The notes under the pieces are model-generated. The model was not told where the DNA came from and ran no database searches. It saw only the letters and a program-made list of their open reading frames with translations. Made by a program: the position numbers and the translations under genes. Below, piece after piece: positions 24,309 through 32,274 of a stretch of DNA of 59,244 nt (position 1 is its first letter; the number at the start of each line of letters is the position of its first letter). Where the stretch lies: positions 1 to 59,244 of the forward strand of contig JACRBL010000045.1 in assembly GCA_016234485.1 (NCBI GenBank), read 5' to 3'. This stretch comes from Chloroflexota bacterium (GTDB lineage: Bacteria > Chloroflexota > Anaerolineae > Anaerolineales > Villigracilaceae).

Positions 24309-25958
24309 TCACGGCGATGGCGTATCTTCTGGATCGGCAGGTTGGACAAAACGGATCAGCCATTGTCCATCGCTTTGATCTTCCACGTACGAAAACGGCG
24401 TGACGAGATGGATCCACGTGCGGCCAGGATGGAGCGCGATGGGATTGTTGTTCGTATCGAGAAAATATATCGGACGCGGGAAGCCAGATTTTTTCTCCCA
24501 CTCGCGGTTGACGGTCGCCCAGCGGATGGGGAAGTACTGTCCATCGCGGAAGAGATAGGCATAGCCGCGCTTGCCCACGCCAAGATCGATCTCGAACTGG
24601 TTGTGACGGATCCGCATGTGCTCGGCAAAGACCACGATCACATTCTCGAACGATTGCTGGCGCCCCGTCAATCGGTCGGTCGCGGGGACGAGCGGGACGC
24701 CCTTCCCGTCGGCCATGTCGCTCCAGCGCAGGTAACTGCCCGAGATGGGATCGTACTTCCATGCGGCCTGCGTGTAGGCGTGATAGAAGACCGAGATGTC
24801 TATGGCGCGTTTACCGCCTTCAGGAACCGCGTCCGAAAAAATGTTGCCTGAGTAATTGACAGGATGACCCTCTACCAGGCTGTCCTCCGCGAGTTGACGC
24901 AGGCGCGTCACGGGCAGGAGCGAACTGTTGGGCGTGTTCTCGTCCACGCCGTAGATGACCGCGCACGCGTCCAATGCGCCGATGATGCCGCGTCCCGCGC
25001 TCGCGAAGACGAGGCAACTGTTCCAAAACATATAGCCAACCTGTCGGTAGGTCATCCGCCCCGAACGGATCGGCCCGATGTACGGCTCCTGCGGGAAGAA
25101 CCAATTTTCAGGCGTGCCAGTGACGACGGGACTCGAAGTGGCGATCGGCCTATCGAGCAGGATCACGCCCGCGTCGTGGAACGGAGCGGTCGCGTCCGCC
25201 ACGAAGGGACGCGTCTCACCCGTGACGGGATCCGCGTCGGAGTCGCGATCCTCGTCGCCGAGGTCGGGCGCGGTGAATTGATATTTGTCGTTGACGATGA
25301 ATTGGATGACGACTTCGCCGCTGGGACGGTCGAACGCGTAATAGCCGTTCGCGTCGGTCGTCGTTTCGCGCAGGACCTCGCGGCGGGCCGCGTCCAACAG
25401 ACGGACGCACACGCCGCCGACGCCCGTCTCCCAATCGTCGGCGCGGCCGTTGGCGTTTTCGTCGAGGAAGACGCGGTTGCCGATCCACTCGCCTTGCGGA
25501 CGGATGATCTGCTCCCGCGTCGCGCATCCCGCGTTGACGTTGGGAATGTCGCGCACGCCGTTGCCGTAAAAGACCGAGAGGAAGCGCGTGGCGCCCTCGC
25601 CGATGTAGAATTCAAAGACCCACGAGGCAAAGTTGATGCCCGCCTGCGGCCGCGCGGTGACAGGCATGTTGCTGATCGAGACGAGGACAGCAGGCAGTTT
25701 GAGCCACGAGGCATCTTCCACTTCGCGCGCGGTGAGGGGATTGATGTTCGCAGGAAAGTTTTCGATTTCGGGGCCGAGAGAGAGGGGAGGGAGGTGGGGT
25801 TGGGGGGAGGGGGAGGGTGTTACGGTGTCAAGTGTTTCGGTTTCAGGTGTCAGGTGGGTAGGCGTGAGGGTTGGAGGCGCGGAGGGAGGAGGCGCGGGTT
25901 GGCAGGAGGAGGCTAGAAGGCAGAAGGCGGAAAGCAGAAGGATAGATAATCGGTGCAT
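24309..25958 (-). CDS. DUF3048-type lipoprotein with an inserted SdrD B-like domain
   Basis: 549 residues from ATG at 25958 (an upstream GTG is less likely). Signal peptide with lipobox ASSC, then a Thr/Pro-rich linker (to about 60). DUF3048 begins around PAVLVSISNMPVTARPQAGINFASWVFEF and GATRFLSVFYGN. It is interrupted by a Cna-B/SdrD-B-like domain (about 150-265; IGNRVFLDENANGRADDWE, TTTDANGYYAF), then resumes with GPIRSGRMTYR and a C-terminal part (WKYDPISGSYLRWSDM, GRTWIHLV). The lipoprotein is probably on the outer face of the membrane. The signal peptide and part of the linker are encoded by 7-bp arrays. Role unknown. Confidence 0.85.
   Translation of the reverse strand: MHRLSILLLSAFCLLASSCQPAPPPSAPPTLTPTHLTPETETLDTVTPSPSPQPHLPPLSLGPEIENFPANINPLTAREVEDASWLKLPAVLVSISNMPVTARPQAGINFASWVFEFYIGEGATRFLSVFYGNGVRDIPNVNAGCATREQIIRPQGEWIGNRVFLDENANGRADDWETGVGGVCVRLLDAARREVLRETTTDANGYYAFDRPSGEVVIQFIVNDKYQFTAPDLGDEDRDSDADPVTGETRPFVADATAPFHDAGVILLDRPIATSSPVVTGTPENWFFPQEPYIGPIRSGRMTYRQVGYMFWNSCLVFASAGRGIIGALDACAVIYGVDENTPNSSLLPVTRLRQLAEDSLVEGHPVNYSGNIFSDAVPEGGKRAIDISVFYHAYTQAAWKYDPISGSYLRWSDMADGKGVPLVPATDRLTGRQQSFENVIVVFAEHMRIRHNQFEIDLGVGKRGYAYLFRDGQYFPIRWATVNREWEKKSGFPRPIYFLDTNNNPIALHPGRTWIHLVTPFSYVEDQSDGQWLIRFVQPADPEDTPSP
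25826..25862. repeat. 7-bp tandem array in the lipoprotein linker
   Basis: Minus-strand heptads CACCTGA, CACCTGA, AACCGAA, ACACTTG, then a decaying unit. They encode part of the Thr-rich linker (LTPETETLDTVTP). Confidence 0.6.
25914..25941. repeat. 7-bp tandem array encoding a signal-peptide core
   Basis: Minus-strand heptads CCTTCTG, CTTTCCG, CCTTCTG, CCTTCTA encode the hydrophobic LLLSAFCLL core of the DUF3048 lipoprotein signal peptide. Confidence 0.7.
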
Positions 25959-25990
25959 ATGAAAACAGGAAAAACGGCTCACATTGCTTA

Positions 25991-27283
25991 TTAGAAAACT
26001 TGATCACTCTTTACCCATTCGGCTAATTCATCCAACGATGGTCTTTCCTTTTGAATTTCTTCATTTTCGTCTGCGAAAGGGGTAATCTGATTTAACTGAA
26101 GATTCTGCAAGTAAGCTTCGTTACCATCGAGAGCCCGCAAAATACTTATAGTCAAGCGAACTGTATTTTCTTCGACATCTGCAAGCATTAACGGAAATAG
26201 CAGGTCTTGATTTGGAATATCTATCTCGTTCTCTTGTTTTAAAAAGTCGGCATATTTGGATATGAAACCAACGAATACATCACGTGCACCACCAGAGAAA
26301 AAATGTAAACGAGCAATTTGTTCGCGCAACTGGGATAGTCTTTGGCTTAATAGACTCTCTTGATATTGTGCAATATGTTTATTGAATACCAAAAAGTCGC
26401 CAGTTTGTAGTGCCTGATCAATGAACCGCGTTGAGAGGTTTGCGCCCTTTCCAGTTCCTGTACAATGCATAATCATCCATCGTAAATATCTTCCTGGCAT
26501 ACGCGTGATTCCCTTGCCGTCCTTATAAATTTGCTTTTTTGCAAATGATGTGTAAATGTAATTAGGAGATATTTTTTCCTGGAATTTTGAAACCAAATAG
26601 ACTAGGTTTTCGAGCAGTTCTCTTCTGAGATTTACTTTCAATGCTATGGTGCTTAGATTAGTTCTAATGCCTAATTGATTCCGCAGGGCATCTATAATAT
26701 CTTGGAAGTTTGAGAAAGGATGAATCCAATTTGCTTTTGGAAATTCCCCCTGACCTGAAATTGCCTTTTGCATTTCTTCATTCTTACTGATTTCATCTAG
26801 AAAATTGAAAATTAGTTGTGCGTCATTAATAAATGTGCTTGGATAACCAACTATCTTTGTTACATCTTCATCAGAAAGTTCACGGCTTATTTTGTAGGCT
26901 GATTCTAGATATTCTCGCAAAGCTTTCCTGTCTTGTCTGATATTCCAAACTTCTTCTCTAACCAACAGTAAAAGGCGTAATTTTTTCTTCTGTGCTTCCT
27001 CGTATGCGGTGCGATATTCCATTCTCGTTATGCTTATCTGATCCTGATCGCTATACATACCACCCACGCGTGATCCAACCAGTAGAATATAAAAATCTGC
27101 GGATCGTAATGTCTCTAATGTTGCCTCATAGGTATTGGCGTCCAAAGGCTTTGGAAAATCGTTGAAATCAGACAAATAAACATCAAAGCCAAGAGATTCT
27201 AAGTAGAACCTCAAGGCAGATCTTAAATCTTTAAAATCATGAATGGTTGATGAAATAAAAATTGAAGGTCGCTTTGGTGTCAT
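25991..27283 (-). CDS. DUF4062 (TIR-like fold) protein, AT-rich, possibly transferred
   Basis: 430 residues from ATG at 27283 (a TTG four codons earlier is possible; no strong ribosome site). Residues 5-115 match DUF4062: PSIFISSTIHDFKDLRSALRFYLESLGFDVY, then LRSADFYILLVGSRVGG and ITRMEYRTAYE. The rest (about 180-430) is helical and unrecognised. DUF4062 domains sit at the N-terminus of many STAND or defence-type proteins, and the fold is thought to resemble TIR domains; an NAD-related or signalling role here is inference. The gene is clearly more AT-rich than its neighbours and stands alone, in line with horizontal transfer. Confidence 0.8.
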   Translation of the reverse strand: MTPKRPSIFISSTIHDFKDLRSALRFYLESLGFDVYLSDFNDFPKPLDANTYEATLETLRSADFYILLVGSRVGGMYSDQDQISITRMEYRTAYEEAQKKKLRLLLLVREEVWNIRQDRKALREYLESAYKISRELSDEDVTKIVGYPSTFINDAQLIFNFLDEISKNEEMQKAISGQGEFPKANWIHPFSNFQDIIDALRNQLGIRTNLSTIALKVNLRRELLENLVYLVSKFQEKISPNYIYTSFAKKQIYKDGKGITRMPGRYLRWMIMHCTGTGKGANLSTRFIDQALQTGDFLVFNKHIAQYQESLLSQRLSQLREQIARLHFFSGGARDVFVGFISKYADFLKQENEIDIPNQDLLFPLMLADVEENTVRLTISILRALDGNEAYLQNLQLNQITPFADENEEIQKERPSLDELAEWVKSDQVF

Positions 27284-27341
27284 TTCTTGTTCCAAGTATC
27301 GATAGAATTAAATGTAACGAGAGACATGCAATGGAAATTGC

Positions 27342-27824
27342 TCACTTCCACCCCTCCCTAACCCTCTTATATGTCTCCTCAATCGTCTCAGGCAGGACGC
27401 GCGTCTCGCCGAGGATGGACATGAAATTCGAGTCGCCCGTCCAGCGCGGGACGATGTGCATGTGGACGTGGTCTGGCACGCCCGCGCCCGCGGCCTTGCC
27501 GATGTTCGCGCCCACGTTGAAGGCTTGCGGATTGTAGAGCCGCTTCAACAGCGTGATCGTCTGCGAGACCAGTTCCATCATCTCAGCGCGCGTTTCGGGG
27601 TCGAGCAATTCGAGCGAGGCGTGATGATCCATCGGCGCGACCATCAGGTGGCCGTTGGTGTAGGGGAACAGGTTCACGATGACGAAGGCGCGCTGTCCGC
27701 GATGGATGATCAGGTTTTTGGAATTATCTTCTTTTTTCGCGAGCGCATTGCAAAACACACACCCGTCCTCTTTGACGTGACCTTCAATGTAATTCTTGCG
27801 CCAGGGGGTTGTCATTCGTTTCAT
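27342..27824 (-). CDS. HIT-family hydrolase/phosphorylase (Ap4A-type)
   Basis: 160 residues. The HIT catalytic motif is HVHMHIVPRW. Upstream CVFC resembles one half of the zinc site of this branch, and NLFPYTNGHLMVAPMDHHAS is the typical second strand region. Members cleave dinucleoside polyphosphates or nucleoside phosphoramidates through a His-AMP intermediate. Single-domain, cytoplasmic. It is transcribed away from xseA, and a palindromic repeat (27854-27946) fills the gap. Confidence 0.93.
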   Translation of the reverse strand: MKRMTTPWRKNYIEGHVKEDGCVFCNALAKKEDNSKNLIIHRGQRAFVIVNLFPYTNGHLMVAPMDHHASLELLDPETRAEMMELVSQTITLLKRLYNPQAFNVGANIGKAAGAGVPDHVHMHIVPRWTGDSNFMSILGETRVLPETIEETYKRVREGWK

Positions 27825-27853
27825 GTTGCGATTCTAGCAGAGAACCCTTATTC

Positions 27854-27946
27854 CGTCATTGCGAGGAGGGTGGTCTTCCCGACGAAGCAATCTCCTCGTC
27901 GTGCGCGGGGATTGCTTCGACGGAAAAGCGCCGTCTCGCAATGACG
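27854..27946. repeat. CGTCATTGCGAG-type palindromic repeat, copy A
   Basis: Begins CGTCATTGCGAGG and ends CTCGCAATGACG, with inner arms GAAGCAATC and GATTGCTTC. About 93 bp, in the divergent gap between the HIT and xseA genes. Same family as 31090-31232, 33834-33922 and 50638-50726. Confidence 0.85.
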
Positions 27947-27996
27947 AGTCAAACCTGCGGTTGACTCTCCCCCCTCCTTGTATTATCCTCGCTCGC

Positions 27997-29223
27997 GTGA
28001 CACAACCGACCCTCTTCGCCTCCGTCCAATGGACGGTTACCCGCCTCACCGCCCATCTGCGGCAGGTGATCGAAGCCGACCCCGCGCTCCAGGATGTGTG
28101 GGTGCGTGGCGAGCTCTCCAACGTCTCGCGTCCCGCTTCGGGGCATTTGTATTTCACGCTTAAAGACGCGGGCGCGTCCCTGCGCGGCGTGATGTGGAAG
28201 ATCAACGCCACCCGCCTCAAACTCCCCCTGCGCGACGGCATGGAAGTGGAAGCCCACGGCAAGATCGGCATCTACGAAGTCGGCGGGCAATACCAACTCT
28301 ACGCCGACGTGATCCGTCCCGTGGGCGAGGGCGCGCTCTACGCCGAATTTCTGCGGCTCAAGTCCATGCTCGAAGCCGAGGGACTCTTTGACCAATCTCG
28401 CAAGCGCGAGATTCCGCAACTGCCCAAACGCATCGGCATCGTGACGTCTGCCACGGGCGCGGCCTTGCGGGACATGCTCAGCGCTCTGCGACGTCGTCTC
28501 CCGCTCGCGGACGTCGTCCTCGCGGCTTCTCCCGTCCAAGGGGCAGACGCTCCTCCCGCCCTCGTTGCGGGGTTGCTGGCCCTCAACCGAATCCAAACTG
28601 ACGTGATTCTGATCGCGCGCGGCGGAGGTTCCATCGAAGACTTGTGGGCGTTCAACGATGAACGCGTCGTCCGCGCGATCGCGGCCAGCGACGCGCCCGT
28701 CATCAGCGGCGTCGGCCACGAGACCGATTTCACGCTGACCGATTTTGCCTCCGACCTGCGCGCGCCGACTCCCACCGCGGCGGCGGAACTCGCGACTCCC
28801 GTCACCCTGTTCGATCTCGCGTCCGCGATGAGTGATCTCGGTCAACGCGCAACTATGGCAATGACGAGTCGTTTGGAAAGTGGGCGAATCGAATTATCGA
28901 ATATCGAATCTCGCCTGCGTTTTTACTCCCCCGCGCGTCGACTCCAATCCGAGCGCCAGCGCGCGGACGAGTGGAGTCGCCGTCTCGTGGCCGCGCCCGC
29001 CCACCGTCTCGCGCTCGAAGCGGAAAAAATCGCGGGGCTGGGAAAACGCCTGGTGGCGCTGAGTCCGTTCGAGGTCCTGGCGCGCGGCTACGCGGTCGTC
29101 ACGCGCCCCGCGGATGGGAGTCTGATCCGAAGCGTCGGTCAAGCCAAAGAGAATGAAGTGATCGAAGTGCGCGTGTCGGATGGACAGTTCGGCGCAATCG
29201 TAAATAAGCACACACTGCCCTGA
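27997..29223 (+). CDS. xseA: Exonuclease VII large subunit
   Basis: 408 residues starting at GTG 27997. The N-terminal OB-fold includes VWVRGELSNVSRPASGHLYFTLKD; the catalytic core includes PKRIGIVTSATGAALRDML, DVILIARGGGSIEDLWAFNDE and VISGVGHETDFTLTDFASDLRAPTPTAAAE, all hallmarks of XseA; a coiled coil follows, ending LARGYAVVTR. With XseB it degrades single-stranded DNA in both directions. A possible promoter TTGACT/TATTAT lies 11-36 bp before the GTG, so the transcript may be nearly leaderless. The TGA stop is part of the palindromic repeat at 29220. Confidence 0.96.
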   Translation: MTQPTLFASVQWTVTRLTAHLRQVIEADPALQDVWVRGELSNVSRPASGHLYFTLKDAGASLRGVMWKINATRLKLPLRDGMEVEAHGKIGIYEVGGQYQLYADVIRPVGEGALYAEFLRLKSMLEAEGLFDQSRKREIPQLPKRIGIVTSATGAALRDMLSALRRRLPLADVVLAASPVQGADAPPALVAGLLALNRIQTDVILIARGGGSIEDLWAFNDERVVRAIAASDAPVISGVGHETDFTLTDFASDLRAPTPTAAAELATPVTLFDLASAMSDLGQRATMAMTSRLESGRIELSNIESRLRFYSPARRLQSERQRADEWSRRLVAAPAHRLALEAEKIAGLGKRLVALSPFEVLARGYAVVTRPADGSLIRSVGQAKENEVIEVRVSDGQFGAIVNKHTLP

Positions 29224-29330
29224 GCGGAGGGCGATCTTCCCGTAGTCGAAGGGCAAGTCTCTGGAACAGCGCTTGCACAAGAAATCTGTCCTTCGACTGC
29301 GACGCCGAAAAGCACGGCGTCTCCGCTCAG
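29220..29330. repeat. Palindromic repeat (CTGAGCGGAG...CTCCGCTCAG) between xseA and xseB
   Basis: Outer arms 29220-29229 and 29321-29330 are perfect inverted repeats; TCGAAGGG and CCTTCGA form an inner pair. The left arm contains the xseA stop codon. Confidence 0.7.
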
Positions 29331-29357
29331 GACGGCGATATTCTGTAAAGAGGATTT

Positions 29358-29591
29358 ATGGCAAAAACACCCAAACCTGTTGAATCATTGAGTTATGAGG
29401 AGGCGATGGCGGAATTGGAAACCATCGTGGACGCGTTGGAGGAGGGCAATCAAAAATTGGAAGAGGCGATGGCGCTGTTCGAGCGCGGCCAGGCGCTGAT
29501 GAAGCGTTGCGCCGAGTTGTTGGAAAAGGCCGAGTTGAAAGTGCAACAGTTGTCTGGCGAGACGCTTTCTCCGTTTGCGGAGGAAGAATGA
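29358..29591 (+). CDS. xseB: Exonuclease VII small subunit
   Basis: 77 residues, the usual XseB size: SLSYEEAMAELETIVDALEEGNQKLEEAMALFERGQALMKRCAELLEKAE, a helical hairpin that binds the coiled coil of XseA. AGAGGA precedes the ATG. It lies 134 bp after xseA, the gap being occupied by a palindromic repeat, and its stop overlaps the start of the next gene in ATGA. Confidence 0.95.
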   Translation: MAKTPKPVESLSYEEAMAELETIVDALEEGNQKLEEAMALFERGQALMKRCAELLEKAELKVQQLSGETLSPFAEEE

Positions 29592-30040
29592 CCCTCGCGG
29601 GACTTTTAGAGAACAAGGTTCTGATCGGCGCGTTGGCAGGCTGGCTGATCGCGCAGGGACTGAAGCCGCCGTTGGAATATTTCCGCACGGGCAAGTGGCG
29701 CTGGAGCGCGTTGTTGAGCGCGGGCGGCATGCCCAGCTCGCATTCGGCGCTGATGGTGGGAGCCACGCTCAGCATCGGCTTGTTTGTGGGATTCGATTCG
29801 GCGCTGTTCGGGCTGGCGGTGGCGATCACGATGATCGTGGTTTACGACGCGGCGGGCGTGCGCAGGCAGGCGGGGATGCACGCCGAGCGCATCAACGTGT
29901 TGTTCGATGAATTGCTGAGCGGCCACATTTGGAGCGACAAGGAATTGCGCGAGGTGATCGGTCACTCGCCGCTCGAAGTGGTGGGCGGCGTTTTGCTGGG
30001 GCTGGTGGTGGGGACGGTGAACTGGCTGATCTGGAGATAG
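29588..30040 (+). CDS. Divergent PAP2 family (DUF212) membrane protein
   Basis: 150 residues from the ATG in the ATGA overlap with xseB. Family marks: GWLIAQGLKPPLEYFRTGKW, GGMPSSHSALMVG (PAP2-like Ser-His motif) and VYDAAGVRRQAGMHAERIN, ending with a C-terminal TM. DUF212 proteins are relatives of acid phosphatase/phosphatidic acid phosphatases; plant homologues exist, but the activity is unproven. Translationally coupled to xseB; the association may only reflect operon packing. Confidence 0.92.
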   Translation: MTLAGLLENKVLIGALAGWLIAQGLKPPLEYFRTGKWRWSALLSAGGMPSSHSALMVGATLSIGLFVGFDSALFGLAVAITMIVVYDAAGVRRQAGMHAERINVLFDELLSGHIWSDKELREVIGHSPLEVVGGVLLGLVVGTVNWLIWR

Positions 30041-30169
30041 GCAAGAGAAAAGCGACCACGGATGGAAGGGATAAAAGCGATGAATCCCTTTCATCTTTTT
30101 TATCTGTGGTCGAAACTGCGGGGAACATTGTGTTGGAGCGAGCGTTTTGAATCTGACAAGGAGCGCCCC

Positions 30170-31021
30170 ATGAAACCGATTCGCTTTTCATTTGCATTGA
30201 TTCTCATCCTCCTGCTCGCGGCTTGCGCGCCTGTTTCTCCCACGCTGTCCATCCCCACGCTTGAGAAGCCGACGGAACTTCCCGATGGCGCTTTGCTCGC
30301 CTGGGAGCGGACGGGCGGCATCGCGGGCTTTTGCGATAAAGTCATGATTGATGCGGCATATCAGGTCGCTGTCTACAACTGCCGCGGGGATGTGGAGTCA
30401 ACTTTTGCGCTGACGGAGACTCAGCGCGCCCAACTGGACGGCTGGCTCGAAGCCTATCAACCGATTGACTACATCCAGGCCGATCCGCCCGTCCCCGACG
30501 CGATGCGCGTGACCCTGTCTCTGACAGGCAGGGGAAGCGAAGCCGCTGACGACGCGGCCATTCAAGCCATCCTGCAATTCGCGTCCGATCTGCAGACGCA
30601 GGCCTCGAACAGTCTGAATATTTCACTCGATGCTGTCGACGCCAAAGTAGCCCTGCACCTCTATCTCACTGCGCTTGCCACGGGAGATTATATTCAGGGC
30701 GCGAAATTTTACGGCGGCGATACGGAACTTCTCCAAACCTGGAATCCCGATATCAAAGACGATCTCCCCAAATGGCTCGAACGGGCCTGCACGCAGAACG
30801 GCCTGGTCTGCATGTCGCCGCGCACGATCACGTATCGCGGCGTTGATGCGGATGGCTATTATCTTTTCGATGTCGAGTTCACCAATCCCGATGGCGCGCT
30901 GTTCGTCCAGGGTCCGTGTTGCGGCGAGACGGAAGGTCCCACGTTTTCCAGTTTTCTCTTCCGCGTGAAGAAAATCGAAAGCGGATTCGCCGTCCTTGAC
31001 TTGCCTCCTTATGTGCCGTAA
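30170..31021 (+). CDS. Lipoprotein of unknown function
   Basis: 283 residues from ATG 30170, the first codon giving a proper signal peptide (KPIRFSFALILILLLAAC, lipobox LAAC). The mature part has no recognised domain; it contains several Cys (GFCDK, YNCRG, ERACTQNGLVCM, GPCCGE) that may form disulfides, and an acidic C-terminal half (about 170-280) that resembles the small DUF4878/NTF2-like folds only in length. The start site lies 130 bp after the DUF212 gene. A palindromic repeat follows. Confidence 0.78.
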   Translation: MKPIRFSFALILILLLAACAPVSPTLSIPTLEKPTELPDGALLAWERTGGIAGFCDKVMIDAAYQVAVYNCRGDVESTFALTETQRAQLDGWLEAYQPIDYIQADPPVPDAMRVTLSLTGRGSEAADDAAIQAILQFASDLQTQASNSLNISLDAVDAKVALHLYLTALATGDYIQGAKFYGGDTELLQTWNPDIKDDLPKWLERACTQNGLVCMSPRTITYRGVDADGYYLFDVEFTNPDGALFVQGPCCGETEGPTFSSFLFRVKKIESGFAVLDLPPYVP

Positions 31022-31089
31022 GGGGTTGTAAATCTTGAGCGATTAAATTCAGTAAATCATGGTTTTACTTCAAACAACCACTGGCTACC

Positions 31090-31232
31090 CGTCATTGCGA
31101 GGGTGATCTCCCTGGCACTGCCCGCCAGGGCAAGTGTCCCGAAGCAATCCCCTCCCACGGCGCGGGGACTGCTCCCTGGCACCGCCCGCCAGGGCAGGTG
31201 TCGTCGGGGAGAGCGCCCTCCTCGCAGTGACG
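31090..31232. repeat. CGTCATTGCGAG-type palindromic repeat, copy B, with nested 28-bp insertions
   Basis: Same ends as copy A (GTCATTGCGAGG ... CCTCGCAGTGACG) but about 50 bp longer because each arm contains a 28-bp CCTGGCAYYGCCCGCCAGGG unit (31111-31138 and 31175-31202). The same unit occurs alone at 45605-45632. It lies upstream of the DUF2157 gene. Confidence 0.8.
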
Positions 31233-31263
31233 AACTGAAACTCCTCCATCGAAAGGGAATCCC

Positions 31264-32274
31264 ATGAACGAAACCGACGGCTTGGAACTTCCCGCGACAC
31301 AGAAAAATCTTTTGCAAATGGCGCGGCAGGGAATGCTCGACTTGCGCGGCTACGAACGCGCGTTGAAGATCATCGGCTTTACGCCAAACACGCAAAAATG
31401 GAATCGCTTTCTCGATGTCCTCCTGCTGGTTTTGGGAGCGGGACTCACGGTCTGCGGCATCTACTTCTTCTTTGCCTACAATTGGGCTGAGATGCACCGC
31501 TTTGTAAAGATGGGAATCGTCGGCGTTTTACTGCTCGGTTTGGTGATCGCAACGTCCAGGCTTCCCGAGGAAAAATTGCCCGCCAAGATCACGCTCACCG
31601 TGGCGGGCGTTTTGATCGGCGCGTTGCTCGCGGTTTACGGGCAGGTGTACCAAACAGGCGCGGACTCGTACAAACTCTTCCTCGGCTGGGTCATCCTGAT
31701 GGCGGGCTGGGTGTTCGTCAGCAAGTTCACGCCCATGTGGTTTATCTGGATTCTGCTGATAGATACCACCCTGATCTTGTATTGGGATCAAATGGTTTCG
31801 TGGCGCTCGCCACAGTACAGCGCCATCCAGTTGTGGGGATTTGCGATCAACGGCCTCTTCGTCCTCGCCTGGGAACTCTTCTCTGGTAAAACCGATTGGC
31901 TGGTCAGCCGTTGGACGCCGCGCATTTTATCGCTGATCAACTTCTACATCGTAACCGCCGCCGCAACGATTTTTGTTTCAGAAGGTCTGGATGATGACCC
32001 ATATACCCTTGCAACGTCAGTCGTCTGGCTGGTCTTCCTCCCTGCCATGATCTACGTCTACTCACAAAAGAAATTGGACTTGTTCATGCTGACGCTTTCC
32101 GCCATCAGCCTCATGACGGTCTTCACCACCTGGGTGGCAAATCAATTGGACCAGTCAAACTTCAACAACGATTTCGTCCCCTTGATCCTGGGGCTTCTCA
32201 TCGTCGGGCAAACCGCCCTGGTCGTGACCTTGCTTCTGCGAGTCTCGAAATCTCGCAAGGAGGTGGAACAATGA
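31264..32274 (+). CDS. DUF2157 membrane protein
   Basis: 336 residues: a cytoplasmic N-terminal helical part of about 55 residues followed by some eight to ten TM segments. The start MNETDGLELPATQKNLLQMARQGMLD and the first TM pair (GAGLTVCGIYFFFAYNWAEMHRFVKMG) fit DUF2157. It forms a three-gene unit with DUF4401 and GDYXXLXY proteins, a conserved arrangement in many bacteria; the function of the module is not known. Its stop overlaps the next start in ATGA. Confidence 0.92.
   Translation: MNETDGLELPATQKNLLQMARQGMLDLRGYERALKIIGFTPNTQKWNRFLDVLLLVLGAGLTVCGIYFFFAYNWAEMHRFVKMGIVGVLLLGLVIATSRLPEEKLPAKITLTVAGVLIGALLAVYGQVYQTGADSYKLFLGWVILMAGWVFVSKFTPMWFIWILLIDTTLILYWDQMVSWRSPQYSAIQLWGFAINGLFVLAWELFSGKTDWLVSRWTPRILSLINFYIVTAAATIFVSEGLDDDPYTLATSVVWLVFLPAMIYVYSQKKLDLFMLTLSAISLMTVFTTWVANQLDQSNFNNDFVPLILGLLIVGQTALVVTLLLRVSKSRKEVEQ

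Noticed and set aside
28880..28915. Possible heptad array in xseA (ATCGAAT-like)
   Set aside because: Only about three units, and the residues fit a normal XseA coiled coil; coincidence cannot be excluded.
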